Assembly (NCBI RefSeq): GCF_026151205.1
Contig: NC_087073.1
Location: forward strand, 16,697,837 to 16,761,836
Length of the DNA: 64,000 nt
From: Bolinopsis microptera
Taxonomy: Eukaryota > Ctenophora > Tentaculata > Lobata > Bolinopsidae
Direction of reading: 5' to 3'
Positions 57,001 to 63,682 of the stretch are shown here, piece after piece (position 1 is the stretch's first letter; every line of letters starts with the position of its first letter). Made by a program: the position numbers and the translations under genes. The notes under the pieces are model-generated. The model saw only the letters and a list, made by a program, of their open reading frames with translations, did not search any database and was not told the DNA's origin.

Positions 57001-60000
57001 TTCCGTTCAATTTTCACCGCTGAGTGCATTTTACTAAGTTATTCCAAGTTTGAAATATAAACCTAAATTATTTTTGATAAAATAAGCAACAACATAATAC
57101 TCCATAAAAACAGCTCTCCTTTGCTAGTTAAACACTTCTTTAAGGGGGGGGGGGGGGGGGGGGGGGGGGGGTTCACCCTGATTTTTTTGTGAAACTTAGT
57201 TTCGAGATAGCAGTTGACCAACAAACTAGGACCGGTGACCGAACTTTTGAGGGGGTCCCGGACCCCAACCGCCAAACGGTGCCTGCGGGGCAGCCACGCC
57301 CATATTTGATCCAAATTAGGCCCAATTTAGCCAAATACCCTGAACATGCCCAAAACCCAGATTTTAGGTGCTCTACTTGTAGCTAGTGGTCCCCTGAACT
57401 CGTATATGAATTTTCATCAAGATTGGACAAAAAATGACTGAGTTATGAGCCAAAAACCATATGACCATATTTGGGCATACGCACCAAATTTGATCGATTT
57501 TGGCCCATAAATTGGTCAAATATCAATATTTTTGAATGAAACCAACTTTATATGGAAGATAAGCCTATACTACAGATTCTCTATGATTATCAGCTCAATA
57601 TCTATCTAACTGTGGATTCTGTGTTCAAATAGTTGCAAAAAATGAACAAAATCGCCCATATCTCAGTTCGCGATATTTGCAAAACTGACTTCGCTCAAAA
57701 CAATAGAACTCAATAGGGTTTCAATATTTTTTCATGAAATTTTCAGAATCGACGTAGAATCGCCTCATGACCTTAAGTTTTGTATTAGAATTTTGAGTTA
57801 GGCCTTTAAAAAAATTTGGCGGCCAAATTCTGAAAAATGCCCGGCAAATTTCAGAATTTGGCCGCCGAATTTTTTTAAAGGCCTAACTCAAAATTCTAAT
57901 ACAAAACTTTAGGTCATGAGGCGATTCTACGTTGATTCTGAAAATTTCATGAAAAAATATTGAAACCCTATTGAGTTCTATTGTTTTGAGCGAAGTCAGT
58001 TTTGCAAATATCGCGAACTGAGGTATGGGCGATTTTGTTCATTTTTTGCAACTATTTGAACTCAGAATCCACAGTTAGGTAGATATTGAGCTGATAATCA
58101 TAGAGAATCTGTAGTATAGGCTTATCTTCCATATAAAGTTGGTTTCATTCAAAAATATTGATATTTGACCAATTTATGGGCCAAAATCGATCAAATTTGG
58201 TGCGTATGCCCAAATATGGTCATATGGTTTTTGGCTCATAACTCAGTCATTTTTTGTCCAATCTTGATGAAAATTCATATACGAGTTCAGGGGACTACTA
58301 GCTACAAGTAGAGCACCTAAAATCTGGGTTTTGGGCATGTTCAGGGTATTTGGCTAAATTGGGCCTAATTTGGACCAAATATGGGCGTGGCTGCCCCGCG
58401 GGCACCGTTTGGCGGTTGGGGTCCGGGACCCCCTCAAAAGTTCGGTCACCGGTCCTAGTTTGTTGGTCAACGGCTATCTCGAAACCAAGTTTCACAAAAA
58501 ATTCAGGGTGAACCCCCAGCCTTAAATCGTGGGCGGTTTAAAAACGCAATATGTCTAAAAGTAAAAGGGGAGTTTAACTACCTTTGAGTAGCGCACCTTT
58601 TACAGTTTACACTGCTTGGCTACATGACCGTAATTTGTTCAATGCCAACCATGCTTTGCCGGAATTTTGCTAGACTATTCCATGGGGCTGGTCAAGGTGT
58701 TAGCTTTAAACGTAAGAGCGTTGTACTAAATAGTTATTATATTAGACACTCTACTCAAGCTCTAGAAACAGTTCACTTAAGGTTTAGTGGTTTTATATAG
58801 TTGCATTTAGTCGGACCATGCTTTCAATGAACATTGGACGACACCTTAATATCTTGGTATCCAATCATTGCCCTTAAAATGAAACATGACCTTAGTTCGA
58901 CAAGGCAAGTATGTAACGTATTTTGTAATATGTTGAAGTATTTGGTAATATGTTGAAGTATTTGGTAATATGTTGAATATTTTATACATACCTTCGAGTA
59001 CCTCCTTCATTAACCTCTCCCGGGCGGCACCCTCCCTCTGCCACTGATTCTCCCTCTTCTCCCACTGTCTGGCAGCTTCCTCCCGGTAAAGTGTCTCTAG
59101 TTCTGCTTCTCGGGCCCTCTCCAGCTGCAACTGTTCTTCAACCACCTAGTACGGTTGAGGTTATGATGTGGTGCACTATTTAAAGCAACATACGTTATGC
59201 GTATTCCATTTATAAAATCATTTAGTAATTTTATGTAGCTGTCGTAGAGAGTGTATTAATGAACTCACGCGGACTTTCTCGACAAATAATGGATTTACGT
59301 AAACGGCCGCATTTCAGCACTATATTAAGTTCACCTGTTTCATCCACTTAGCGTCCGCTTTAGCTTTTTCTCTCCGAGCAGTCATAACGTCCTGGACTTC
59401 TGTTTCTTTATCCGCCAAATTTCGTAATATCTTCAAATCCAGTTCCTGAGGGTTGTTCAATTTTATTTGTGCATGCAAATGTGACCAATTATATATGAGA
59501 CAAGAGAAATTAAAATTCATTTGTTAACCAGCAATGTCGATAAAGCTTAACAGAATCCGGCAGAAAGGTTAAGCAGTCTCATGACCGCCAGTACATTTTA
59601 CGCCGGAAAATTCCATCATTTATATAAATGAAAGGGTCACATACTTTCAGACAATTTAAAAATTGATTTACCAATTCCTCCTGGATCTGCCTCGACCTTC
59701 TCCGAAGAGCAGCCAGCGCTTGTGCCTTTAGCAGACGCCTAAATTGGGGAGCGCCGGTCAGTATGTGGCGGTTCAATAAAATGTAAACGATAAAACTTAA
59801 AGTTGTAACCTGGAAATGGCTGGGTTTAATCTATTCTCCCAACACTGGAACCAAACGTTTACGAAATACCTTAACCACTGTCTCTCTGTTACGGTCACCA
59901 GATTAAGTCATTTTGATTTACTGTGCAAACCATTTTGTTTTACTTCAGAGAAAGGATTTTATTTTACCGTTCTCACAATTTCGCAGTCAAGTTCAATGTC

Positions 60001-63000
60001 AGTTTTACAGTTTGCTTCCTGGTGTTTGATAGTGGTAGCCGTACAACCCACGTCAGAAGTTTGCTATGGAAAATGTTTTGCTTTCTATGATCCCTCGTAT
60101 GACCCATCGGTCAGTATTTGAGTGTTTGTTTCTATTTTATTTGTATGTTATTTTATTTTATCATAAATTTAGCCTAAGGCCCGGGTCTGAACTAGCTTCA
60201 GTTCCATAAAAATTCTCACGAATGCTTTTTAATTACTCAGGCAGCCGAATAATTATAATTTCATCGCATGTTCTGATTCAGTCACCACGCCGCAAATGAA
60301 TTAATGCTGACTGGTTGTAATTGCAACATCAGTCGAGGGTCAGACCCCCGAGAAAGATGCTCTCAAATTTCAGAGAAAGGTCCTACTTTAAAGCAATTAT
60401 GTGGGCAGTACAGGTCACCTGTAGTCACTACAGGTGGTACCTGATAACTTGCTCACTGCCCCATTTAAATCTAAAGCTAGTAAAAAACCTAGAAGATGTT
60501 ATATCCCTCCAAAAAATGAACCTAATTTAAAGATGAACAATCAGTTACACCGCAGATACTTCTCGATGCACTGGGGTATAACAACGGAGATAGAAGCATT
60601 CTTTGTCATGAGGACGCGAAGATGAATTGTACTGGAGATTCTAAATGCACCAACGCCAATCTCTAGTAATAAGAGAATTTTTAATCATTATTTAATATTT
60701 AGAATCATTACATAATTTCAAGTAATATTTCTAACGAGGCAAATGGTCTCCAATGTTGATATCTTAGCATCTGAAGATCTAAAACTTGATGTTAATTAAC
60801 CATTCCAGCGTGTCAGTGGAGGGGAAGCACTGGGAGATGGGATCATTTCAATGTCAAAACAAAAGTGTTACAGCGGCCATCTTATGTAGTAGGCTCAAGG
60901 GAGGTTTGATTTATAGAAACTTTATAGTTTGTTACTTGTTGTCATACTACTATAATAATACTGGGATTTCTCCTATTTCATCTACATTCAGGGGTAGCAT
61001 TTGGCTGTAACTGGGCGGCAACCGACACAATACTTCCGATCAAATGGTCAATGTAAAAATGGTCAATGTTAAAAATGTAAATTTGAGAAATCTATTGCGA
61101 AGTTAAACAACCACATACTTTACAGAAGCAGTGAGAGCAGGAATGAACGTTTACACCTGTGACGCAGAGTTTTGCTTCTCCAACCTGTGCAACACACGCT
61201 GGATGTCTTGGGAGAGTGGCTCCACATCTCCAAACCTTGCTTACATTCTCCTTACCATTAACTTTATCTTGCATTTGTTGTTATAAGGGATATCTTGTTG
61301 AACTATAGATTTTGGCGCTGAGCTCGAATGACCTCAATAATGAACAAGTTTGTTACTTTAGTTTGTTAAGTTGCAAGATATCTTACTTACAATTCAAAAG
61401 ATTATATTTGTCTGACGGCCCCAACGTTAATGTGGCTCTTACTATGTGTTGGTTCAGCCGAATTAATTATTACTAGCAGGAACCCGTCTAAAGTGGTGCC
61501 AAGACTCAAGAGACTAAAATAATTATTACCTATTTAATTCGCGTTTTTGACACCACTTGGGGGTACAAATTTTGGGCACTAAAATTCTTATTCCTTGGCC
61601 AATTCTTTATTTTTTCATGCTGATTTGAAGGCCATTAGAGCATTTGAAACAGCATTTTACGGTTGTGACGGATATTTTTTGATGCGATAAAAACTGACTA
61701 CCAAAGAACACTACTAGCTTCCTTCCTGTGACCACGGGCTTTCTAGTACATATATAAGGCAGACAATAACGACTAAAAATAGAAAACAACTGACCCGAAT
61801 TGTATCTTTTCTCGTTTCTGTTCCATGTCACGTCGCATTTTTTCCTGTTTGAATTAAAGATTAAGTCAATTACTTAATTAACATTATAAATTCAATATTA
61901 CTCCAAAACAAGATATGTATTTTAATCTGATCATGAACTTTCTAGAATAAGTTTTGATGAGATAAGCGCTGTATAAATCATGTAAAAATTCGATTAAATT
62001 ATCAGATCCCGAATTTATTTTTTTGAACATTTCAAATATGATAATGATAATGTGATGCAACCCCATCGATACCCATGCCCATTTGACTAAAAGTGAAGGA
62101 ATAAACGGGGAAAATTGCAATTAATTTTCGTTCAAAATGAAATAATAAATCTTTCGGATACCATATTCTATTGAGCTGAAATATAGCTGTACCCCACCTC
62201 ATCCTCTTAAACATCATATTAACAGCGGAATTGTTTCAAGTTGGAGTGAAATTGTTTCAAGTTGGAGTAAGGAGTCAATGTGTTAATGGTAAATGTACAC
62301 CTTGCAGTCGCCAGATTCTTTAATGCGAAATCCTCTCAATTGAGAACTGATACTCTTCGGTAACCTCACGCACGCCCAACGGTATTCGAATTATCCAATC
62401 CAACGTTATTTGTTATGTTTGCTAGCCTAGCAAGCTATATTAATTATAACGAGTGCAGCGTGCAGATTTCAAACCCGTAGCGCGCACGCGCGCGTCAAAA
62501 CGAAAATAAAAACACTCGAAAAAGATGCATCGCGCGCTACGTAAAGTACGATATAAATCTTCAAAAATCTAAGATATACTAGCTTGCACATGTGACTGGT
62601 AAGAAATTGAATATAGGAAATGTAATGATAATATCGAATATCGTCTATTTCTATTTAGAACTCCAGCAATATTCAACAAGAACTCAGTGAATGCAGCAGT
62701 TAAGGTTACACGTACCGCAGCAGCTAATTCATCTTGTTGAAGGTACAGGTCTTCTTCTTGCGCTTTTAGAATTGCACTCTGAAGATAATTCGTGTCACTA
62801 CAAAGCTATCAGTTATTTAGAATATATATTCGCATTTTATCCACACTATATTTACATTACACGTACAACGTGATATCGTTATCAGTGCAGTGTGTACAAC
62901 ACCAACTACACCGATCAATTGCCAATCTGCGAAACATTTAATTATTATTATCACTTCGAGATGGCCAGCATGAGAGTAGGCCTGGCCATCTCGAAGTGAC

Positions 63001-63682
63001 AAAGCTATCAGTATAAAGAAATTATGAATACAATGTTTTATGGTAGCAATTAATTATAATGAGAATTTTCTTCATTTCTTTTCAACAAGTTTGCTTATAT
63101 ATATTATGCCTACAGGCAATTTCAATGAAAAATCAGTTTTAAAATAATTAGTGTACAAATAAATTTTTGTGATTAGCTTACAGATCGAGAAATTAACAGG
63201 ATTGAAATTCACTTTAACTATGGAAAAATAATACAAAAAATGGACTCGCATAATATAAAAGGAGCAAAATGATTGATATTACTGCGATTTTCAATAATTA
63301 TTTCCTCTCATTCTCAGCAAATTCATTGCCACTGACCTCTTTTTCCCTGAGTTTAAGTTTTTCCATCTGTTCTCTAAGAGCTCCTGCCTGCTGGGCGGCG
63401 TCTGCTCTGCGCTCCTCCTCTTGCTCCTTCCGTTCCAGCTGATATCTTATCTTAGCCCTCTCCTCCTCCATTATCTCCCTAGTAGTAGGATATTTAAAAC
63501 ATGCAACATTTATTATATTTATTCACATAATATAATTATTTGAGTGTACTACTGCGTCTGTTTACCTATCATATCGAAATACACGTGAAATATACTTAAT
63601 GAGGTGTCTATTATTGTAGTTTAAAATAATAATTTCGGTTTTTTACTTACTCCAATTTTTCCTGCTTTTTCTCTTCTTGCCG
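32715..63682 (-). CDS. TCHP: Trichoplein (TCHP), 5' end outside the window
   Basis: Nine exons with matching phases: 63682-63651, 63478-63337, 62778-62716, 61844-61795, 59738-59672, 59445-59335, 59145-58992, 34034-33859, 33086-32715. The predicted product is almost entirely charged coiled coil. Segments [53 protein letters not shown] and the C-terminal [17 protein letters not shown] match what I know of trichoplein (trichohyalin/plectin-homology domain). This protein binds keratin filaments and acts at centrioles and ciliary basal bodies. The C-terminus extends about 75 residues beyond the usual end. The intron between 34034 and 58992 is about 25 kb of nested transposons. A Ly6-like gene lies antisense in the intron between exons 61844-61795 and 59738-59672. 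Confidence 0.85.
33500..33662. repeat. Small foldback repeat
   Basis: gcgatatcaacattttcaaa at the left pairs with its reverse complement at about 33635-33655. The interior has three cggcaagcct words. Confidence 0.75.
33859..34034 (-). CDS. TCHP: TCHP exon
   Basis: 176 nt, phase 1 to phase 0, acceptor tgtcag, donor gtctat; peptide [20 protein letters not shown], ending [11 protein letters not shown]. Confidence 0.85.
34140..34580. repeat. 75-bp direct repeat pair
   Basis: Two copies of caagcctctcaatata(c) followed by ccacgtattgcgttgtgttg, at about 34157-34232 and 34493-34567. They lie in the long TCHP intron near its 3' end. Confidence 0.8.
35032..36511 (+). mobile_element. REL-type LINE copy A, 5'-truncated
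   Basis: Aligns at a constant offset of 9977 with 45009-46488 and differs at only a handful of sites, so it is recent. The 3' end tttaccctatg is shared with copy B, whose 5' region follows directly. Confidence 0.88.
35044..35964 (+). CDS. C-terminal part of REL-LINE protein (copy A)
   Basis: 306 codons. Contains the zinc knuckle [18 protein letters not shown] and the restriction-like endonuclease with [20 protein letters not shown] (PD..ELT core) and downstream LKLDRY. It corresponds to the last 306 residues of copy B. It is truncated, so not an active element. Confidence 0.85.
   Translation: MLDRVKENIRKEREVQLGTLEMQSRWGNWRELVTRTDMSWHTLFKYGDSLIGFLLSAVYGTLVTPALASKWSEDEDGMCKLCGDKLGTVQHILAGCPVALSQGRYRWRHDKVLKQIADQVKFHCERIVNKRKSSCVTRKAIEFVPAGGRFKEVKRSKVSEFGILSGATDWIVLADLDKQLKFPSDIATTRLRPDLVLFSKASKRVIWWELTVPSEERIAASHELKLDRYNSLQAEIQANGWSCFSFAVEVGARGVVAASLECASRKIGLTGRALKKLVRACGKDAAHCSRWIYLLSRKREWEMRAV
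36778..37004 (+). repeat. 227-bp flanking direct repeat, left copy
   Basis: Identical as read to 42564-42790. It lies immediately before the I-type LINE and belongs to the REL-LINE zinc-finger region. Confidence 0.92.
37761..38495 (+). CDS. Possible ORF1 of the I-type LINE
   Basis: 244 codons overlapping the start of ORF2 by about 98 bases in another frame. It lacks the zinc knuckles expected of an I/Jockey-group ORF1 and shows no recognised domain. It may be leader sequence that is open by chance. Confidence 0.3.
   Translation: MPIISTHFPCFIGRHFNTVVVVFLSIFLRFAESVKTHDTPSLINHLLYRSWIECASANTNVCARTLGSDSCTLCTVHEPYKVIYCNNTKNQPLLPTVVPTGGTVTIHNDQLKQVKLFAVGPDGDFESTVGIAIRPTTYFQPTTFDSRQVSMVQPTYDIIVLKAKKIISSRGCAHPRENIWSQTKDNNKHNFTHKRLLSGLWEPCSGKVWRGLFVWKGPCVPSGGPAAATRPCPTPQRPTGNDRS
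38398..42324 (+). CDS. LINE ORF2: endonuclease, reverse transcriptase, RNase H
   Basis: 1308 codons, uninterrupted. The endonuclease (about residues 80-300) has [22 protein letters not shown] and NSDHRYIMF. The RT has motif [15 protein letters not shown], motif [17 protein letters not shown] and motif [11 protein letters not shown]. RNase H has [38 protein letters not shown] and [18 protein letters not shown]-terminal knuckle is [18 protein letters not shown]. Domain order fits the I/Jockey/R1 superfamily. The start codon is uncertain within the first 60 residues. Apparently functional. Confidence 0.93.
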   Translation: MSGRDHAYLLEGQLLLPDPVQLLSAPPAMIGHNTCLGGGTASTPRNDAQTSTKKKRRQKKLKTTIAARNKQSETYSVTQINLKRKFNAWKTLLINTHGRRNPIILATEPYSNNKNLIPPINKDLTQYYYKVGDKRPRAAIVLHKNLTVKCWELTQFTTPDQVAIKIQLSSTELILAASYMDINGPVPPQETSPLAKYANDNNIPLIIGSDTNSHHTLWGNKACNKRGEELLDFLSSLGLSCANKGSSPTFLNSRGHNSIIDLTITNQLGGDLISNWHVSDLYSNSDHRYIMFDITTGPKKEPKQIRLVKNTDWDRFDEILSNNPNLNNTQINTTTEIDHKIDIINTALKEAFEEACPITYISSSVRKPPWLTQEVEEAQRGIRQKLITARKKKTDALWLALRESNKQYNRLITNSQRNAWRTFCQETESVKESGRMNKILKSCNDNKHTLEAVYKPNGDITKNAEETLEVMTRTHFKDSVTDPPVPPPGPLPITTTLLNTIYSPDRIEEALKSFDPLKAAGPDTLKPIIIQKAWTHIKDITRTIMTKNHETQHIPTLWKESLGIFLPKPGKTDYNQPKSFRTITLSPVMLKLQEKVILWHMQHDLNIAKDINKRQFGFKKGCSTEAALHKVTHTIERRIAKKGYVLGVFLDIEGAFDNVSFKAISDAIKTTKVDLATAQWIINMVTNRFITLNHKDKSTRVRIRRGCPQGGILSPFLWNLVVDDLLAYTARDIPGYLQAFADDLLSLAEGNDLDIIWNRTRKTINTIEKWCQTKDLSISALKTQIVMFTWNKKWTLRPVVVGNTTIGLSKSAKFLGVTLDSKLNFNEHITNTTKKATASLMQCRRAVGPTWGMSPKTCKWMYTAVIRPILSYCCSIWIRATQTDTNARKFKRVQALALRMMSGAMPSTPFIALNHLTNTPDIILFLRGEAAKGTARLQAYGSLTLETIAPRKGTITTHTTINKKFMVDLNIPPKAERDLSIPTMMLERRFTVTTPGADNIGYRGSLQNTIDNIPSETITCYTDGSRTDSGSGAGYIITTDNNNTTLDERSFKLPDYCTVYQTELIAIIEACKYLSTYTNTHIIIWSDSLSSIQAISSPSTRSRTTRDCYDTLNTLGSTNTLEIRWIAAHIGLWGNEKADELAKNGTTSESTLNCPIPQSYIKRLINDKVTKLNQESWITDGPRHTKLTLGHKNINIIKNLNTTLSNNRQNYRTAVHLITGHCGLNKHLHTIRKSDTSACPKCGDEEETVSHFLGQCPAIAQIRGQYFRDYYLSVNDIFDNQHISTIVNFTNHTKRLAVPEELDQTGVT
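42564..42790 (+). repeat. 227-bp flanking direct repeat, right copy
   Basis: Begins directly after the LINE poly-A. After it the REL-LINE frame continues, so the pair looks like a target-site duplication of unusual length. Confidence 0.92.
42564..45941 (+). pseudogene. REL-LINE polyprotein: zinc finger, RT, REL endonuclease
   Basis: Open except for one in-frame TGA at 44676-44678. The N-terminal finger is [20 protein letters not shown] + KC. The RT has motif [16 protein letters not shown], a motif-B-like [11 protein letters not shown] and motif C LFMDDSCL. The C-terminus has [18 protein letters not shown] and a PD-(D/E)xK-like endonuclease ([23 protein letters not shown]). No ATG precedes the finger, so initiation may be non-canonical. 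About 1120 codons; one base change would explain the stop. Confidence 0.85.
45957..46487 (+). other. REL-LINE 3' UTR (copy B)
   Basis: Untranslated tail present almost unchanged in copy A (35980-36511). No poly-A; ends tttaccctatg. Confidence 0.75.
46880..47640 (+). pseudogene. LINE 3' fragment
   Basis: Broken frames encode [39 protein letters not shown]-like words and [20 protein letters not shown], the C-terminal region of an RTE/CR1-type reverse transcriptase. At least three frame breaks. Confidence 0.75.
47645..49557. other. Non-coding stretch of the TCHP intron
   Basis: AT-rich, with no supported gene. The part from about 49.0 to 49.5 kb is GC-richer with paired tctagaca/tgtctaga words and may be a relic of a transposon leader. 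Confidence 0.5.
49590..50268 (+). pseudogene. Penelope-like reverse transcriptase, C-terminal part
   Basis: Starts just before RT motif C ([12 protein letters not shown]) and includes [13 protein letters not shown] and [15 protein letters not shown], typical of Penelope RT thumb and linker. The frame runs into the inserted poly-G element at codon SerAla (TCC GCC). Confidence 0.88.
51217..53233 (+). pseudogene. LINE reverse transcriptase fragment
   Basis: Main frame to about 52640 has [20 protein letters not shown], motif [15 protein letters not shown], motif [18 protein letters not shown] and motif C YSDD in place of the usual YADD. A frame break near 52.65 kb is followed by [15 protein letters not shown] and [12 protein letters not shown]. 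5'-truncated before the endonuclease. Confidence 0.88.
51217..53294 (+). mobile_element. 5'-truncated LINE inside the poly-G element
   Basis: 11-bp target duplication aactggctaaa at 51206-51216 and 53295-53305. Same LINE family as 24.5-27.36 kb. Removing it restores the frame of the gene it interrupts. Confidence 0.88.
54942..55175. other. 5' flank of the unknown gene in the poly-G element
   Basis: AT-rich stretch between the start codon and the right inverted repeat. It would hold the promoter of the minus-strand gene. No clear TATA or initiator is assigned. Confidence 0.35.
55270..55767 (+). pseudogene. Penelope-like linker and GIY-YIG endonuclease
   Basis: Continues the frame broken at 50268 through the duplicated TCC GCC ([16 protein letters not shown]). 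A Cys-rich linker [11 protein letters not shown] follows, then GIY-YIG-like [20 protein letters not shown] and [11 protein letters not shown]. The normal core after EH is shortened and the end reads [14 protein letters not shown]. Confidence 0.85.
56159..56250 (+). repeat. Single arm of the hairpin family
   Basis: tttgaccaaaaacccatatt through gaccgctgccagtgtctctt matches the arms of the 22618-22950 element. Confidence 0.75.
56335..56550. repeat. Two short tandem duplications
   Basis: gagacacatacctttgtt...ggatcaggcgccgataatat twice (56330-56430), then aagtaaatagtaataaccac twice (56497-56548). Confidence 0.8.
56552..56610. repeat. Stem-loop
   Basis: atcatttcagcagaaa pairs with tttctgctgaaatgat around a loop of about 26 nt. 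Confidence 0.75.
56767..56893. repeat. ~127-bp foldback with 20-bp ends
   Basis: taccttactcgggaatatta at the left and its inverse taatattcccgagtaaggta at the right. A miniature inverted-repeat element with no coding. Confidence 0.8.
57144..58521. mobile_element. 1.38-kb palindromic foldback element, TTAA-flanked
   Basis: TTAA at 57140-57143 and 58522-58525. Two arms of about 670 bp (57172-57838, 57846-58512) are near-perfect reverse complements with almost no loop, centred near 57842. The left end is extended by G(28); the right has cccccagcc. Both arms carry the same non-functional open frames. It lies in the long TCHP intron and would form a long RNA hairpin in the pre-mRNA. Confidence 0.92.
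58918..58980. repeat. Short tandem repeat
   Basis: Three copies of a gttgaagtatttggtaatat-type unit just downstream of a TCHP exon donor. Confidence 0.85.
58992..59145 (-). CDS. TCHP: TCHP exon, most diagnostic
   Basis: 154 nt, phase 0 to phase 1, acceptor actag, donor gtatgt; peptide [20 protein letters not shown] through [15 protein letters not shown]. It joins directly to exon 34034-33859 across the 25-kb intron. Confidence 0.9.
59335..59445 (-). CDS. TCHP: TCHP exon
   Basis: 111 nt, phase 0 to phase 0, acceptor cctcag, donor gtgaac; peptide [20 protein letters not shown], ending ADAKWMKQ. Confidence 0.85.
59672..59738 (-). CDS. TCHP: TCHP exon
   Basis: 67 nt, phase 2 to phase 0, acceptor atttag, donor gtaaat; peptide [20 protein letters not shown] plus EL. 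Confidence 0.75.
59996..60109 (+). CDS. Ly6-like gene exon 1
   Basis: ATG, signal peptide and [16 protein letters not shown]; donor gtcagt, phase 0. The frame is open upstream (ATG at 59816), but the 59996 ATG gives a proper signal peptide. Confidence 0.75.
59996..61286 (+). CDS. Ly6/uPAR-like GPI-anchored protein, nested gene
   Basis: Four exons with matching phases: 59996-60109, 60556-60665, 60809-60903, 61126-61286; 159 codons. Signal peptide [16 protein letters not shown], then a Cys-rich domain: [41 protein letters not shown], and the closing [12 protein letters not shown] typical of Ly6/uPAR (three-finger) domains. The C-terminus [17 protein letters not shown] is a GPI-anchor type hydrophobic tail. 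The gene would encode a small cell-surface protein. It runs antisense inside a TCHP intron. Neofunctional roles in this family vary, so no specific partner is inferred. Confidence 0.78.
60556..60665 (+). CDS. Ly6-like gene exon 2
   Basis: Acceptor accgcag, donor gtaata, phase 0 to phase 2; [20 protein letters not shown] followed by [16 protein letters not shown]. Confidence 0.72.
60809..60903 (+). CDS. Ly6-like gene exon 3
   Basis: Acceptor ttccag, donor gtttga, phase 2 to phase 1; [20 protein letters not shown] followed by [11 protein letters not shown]. Confidence 0.72.
61126..61286 (+). CDS. Ly6-like gene exon 4 and stop
   Basis: Acceptor ttacag; [22 protein letters not shown], polar linker, hydrophobic GPI tail, TAA at 61284-61286. 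Confidence 0.78.
61474..61645. repeat. Second copy of the LINE-splitting repeat
   Basis: Begins tactagcaggaacccgt and carries cgtttttgacaccacttggg and ttttttcatgctgatttgaa, as at 25.01-25.20 kb. It lies in a TCHP intron. Confidence 0.8.
61795..61844 (-). CDS. TCHP: TCHP exon
   Basis: 50 nt, phase 0 to phase 2, acceptor aaacag, donor gtcagt; peptide [16 protein letters not shown]. It is needed to bridge the phases of its neighbours. Confidence 0.65.
61850..62700. other. Non-coding TCHP intron
   Basis: No gene supported. A CG-rich patch with gcgcgcacgcgcgcg lies near 62480-62500. Confidence 0.5.
62716..62778 (-). CDS. TCHP: TCHP exon
   Basis: 63 nt, phase 0 to phase 0, acceptor cttcag, donor gtacgt; peptide [20 protein letters not shown]. 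It is the only open frame of the three. Confidence 0.7.
62957..63000. repeat. Stem-loop
   Basis: cacttcgagatggccag pairs with ctggccatctcgaagtg across an ~11-nt loop. The words acaaagctatcagt also recur at about 62800 and 63000. Confidence 0.8.
63337..63478 (-). CDS. TCHP: TCHP exon
   Basis: 142 nt, acceptor actag, donor gtcagt, phase 2 to phase 0; peptide [20 protein letters not shown] continuing to [13 protein letters not shown]. The last words are typical of trichoplein. Confidence 0.85.
63651..63682 (-). CDS. TCHP: TCHP exon (first in window)
   Basis: 32 nt, acceptor tttcag, donor gtaagt, phase 0 to phase 2; peptide [10 protein letters not shown]. Earlier exons lie beyond 64 kb. Confidence 0.7.

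Noticed and set aside
57189-57386. 65-residue ORF repeated on the other strand at 58298-58495
   Set aside because: Both are the two arms of the same palindrome. There is no start context or partner, so this is a by-product of the inverted repeat.
60321-60625. Plus-strand ORFs around Ly6-like exon 2
   Set aside because: They are in other frames than the Cys-rich exon chain and would break the phase-consistent gene model.
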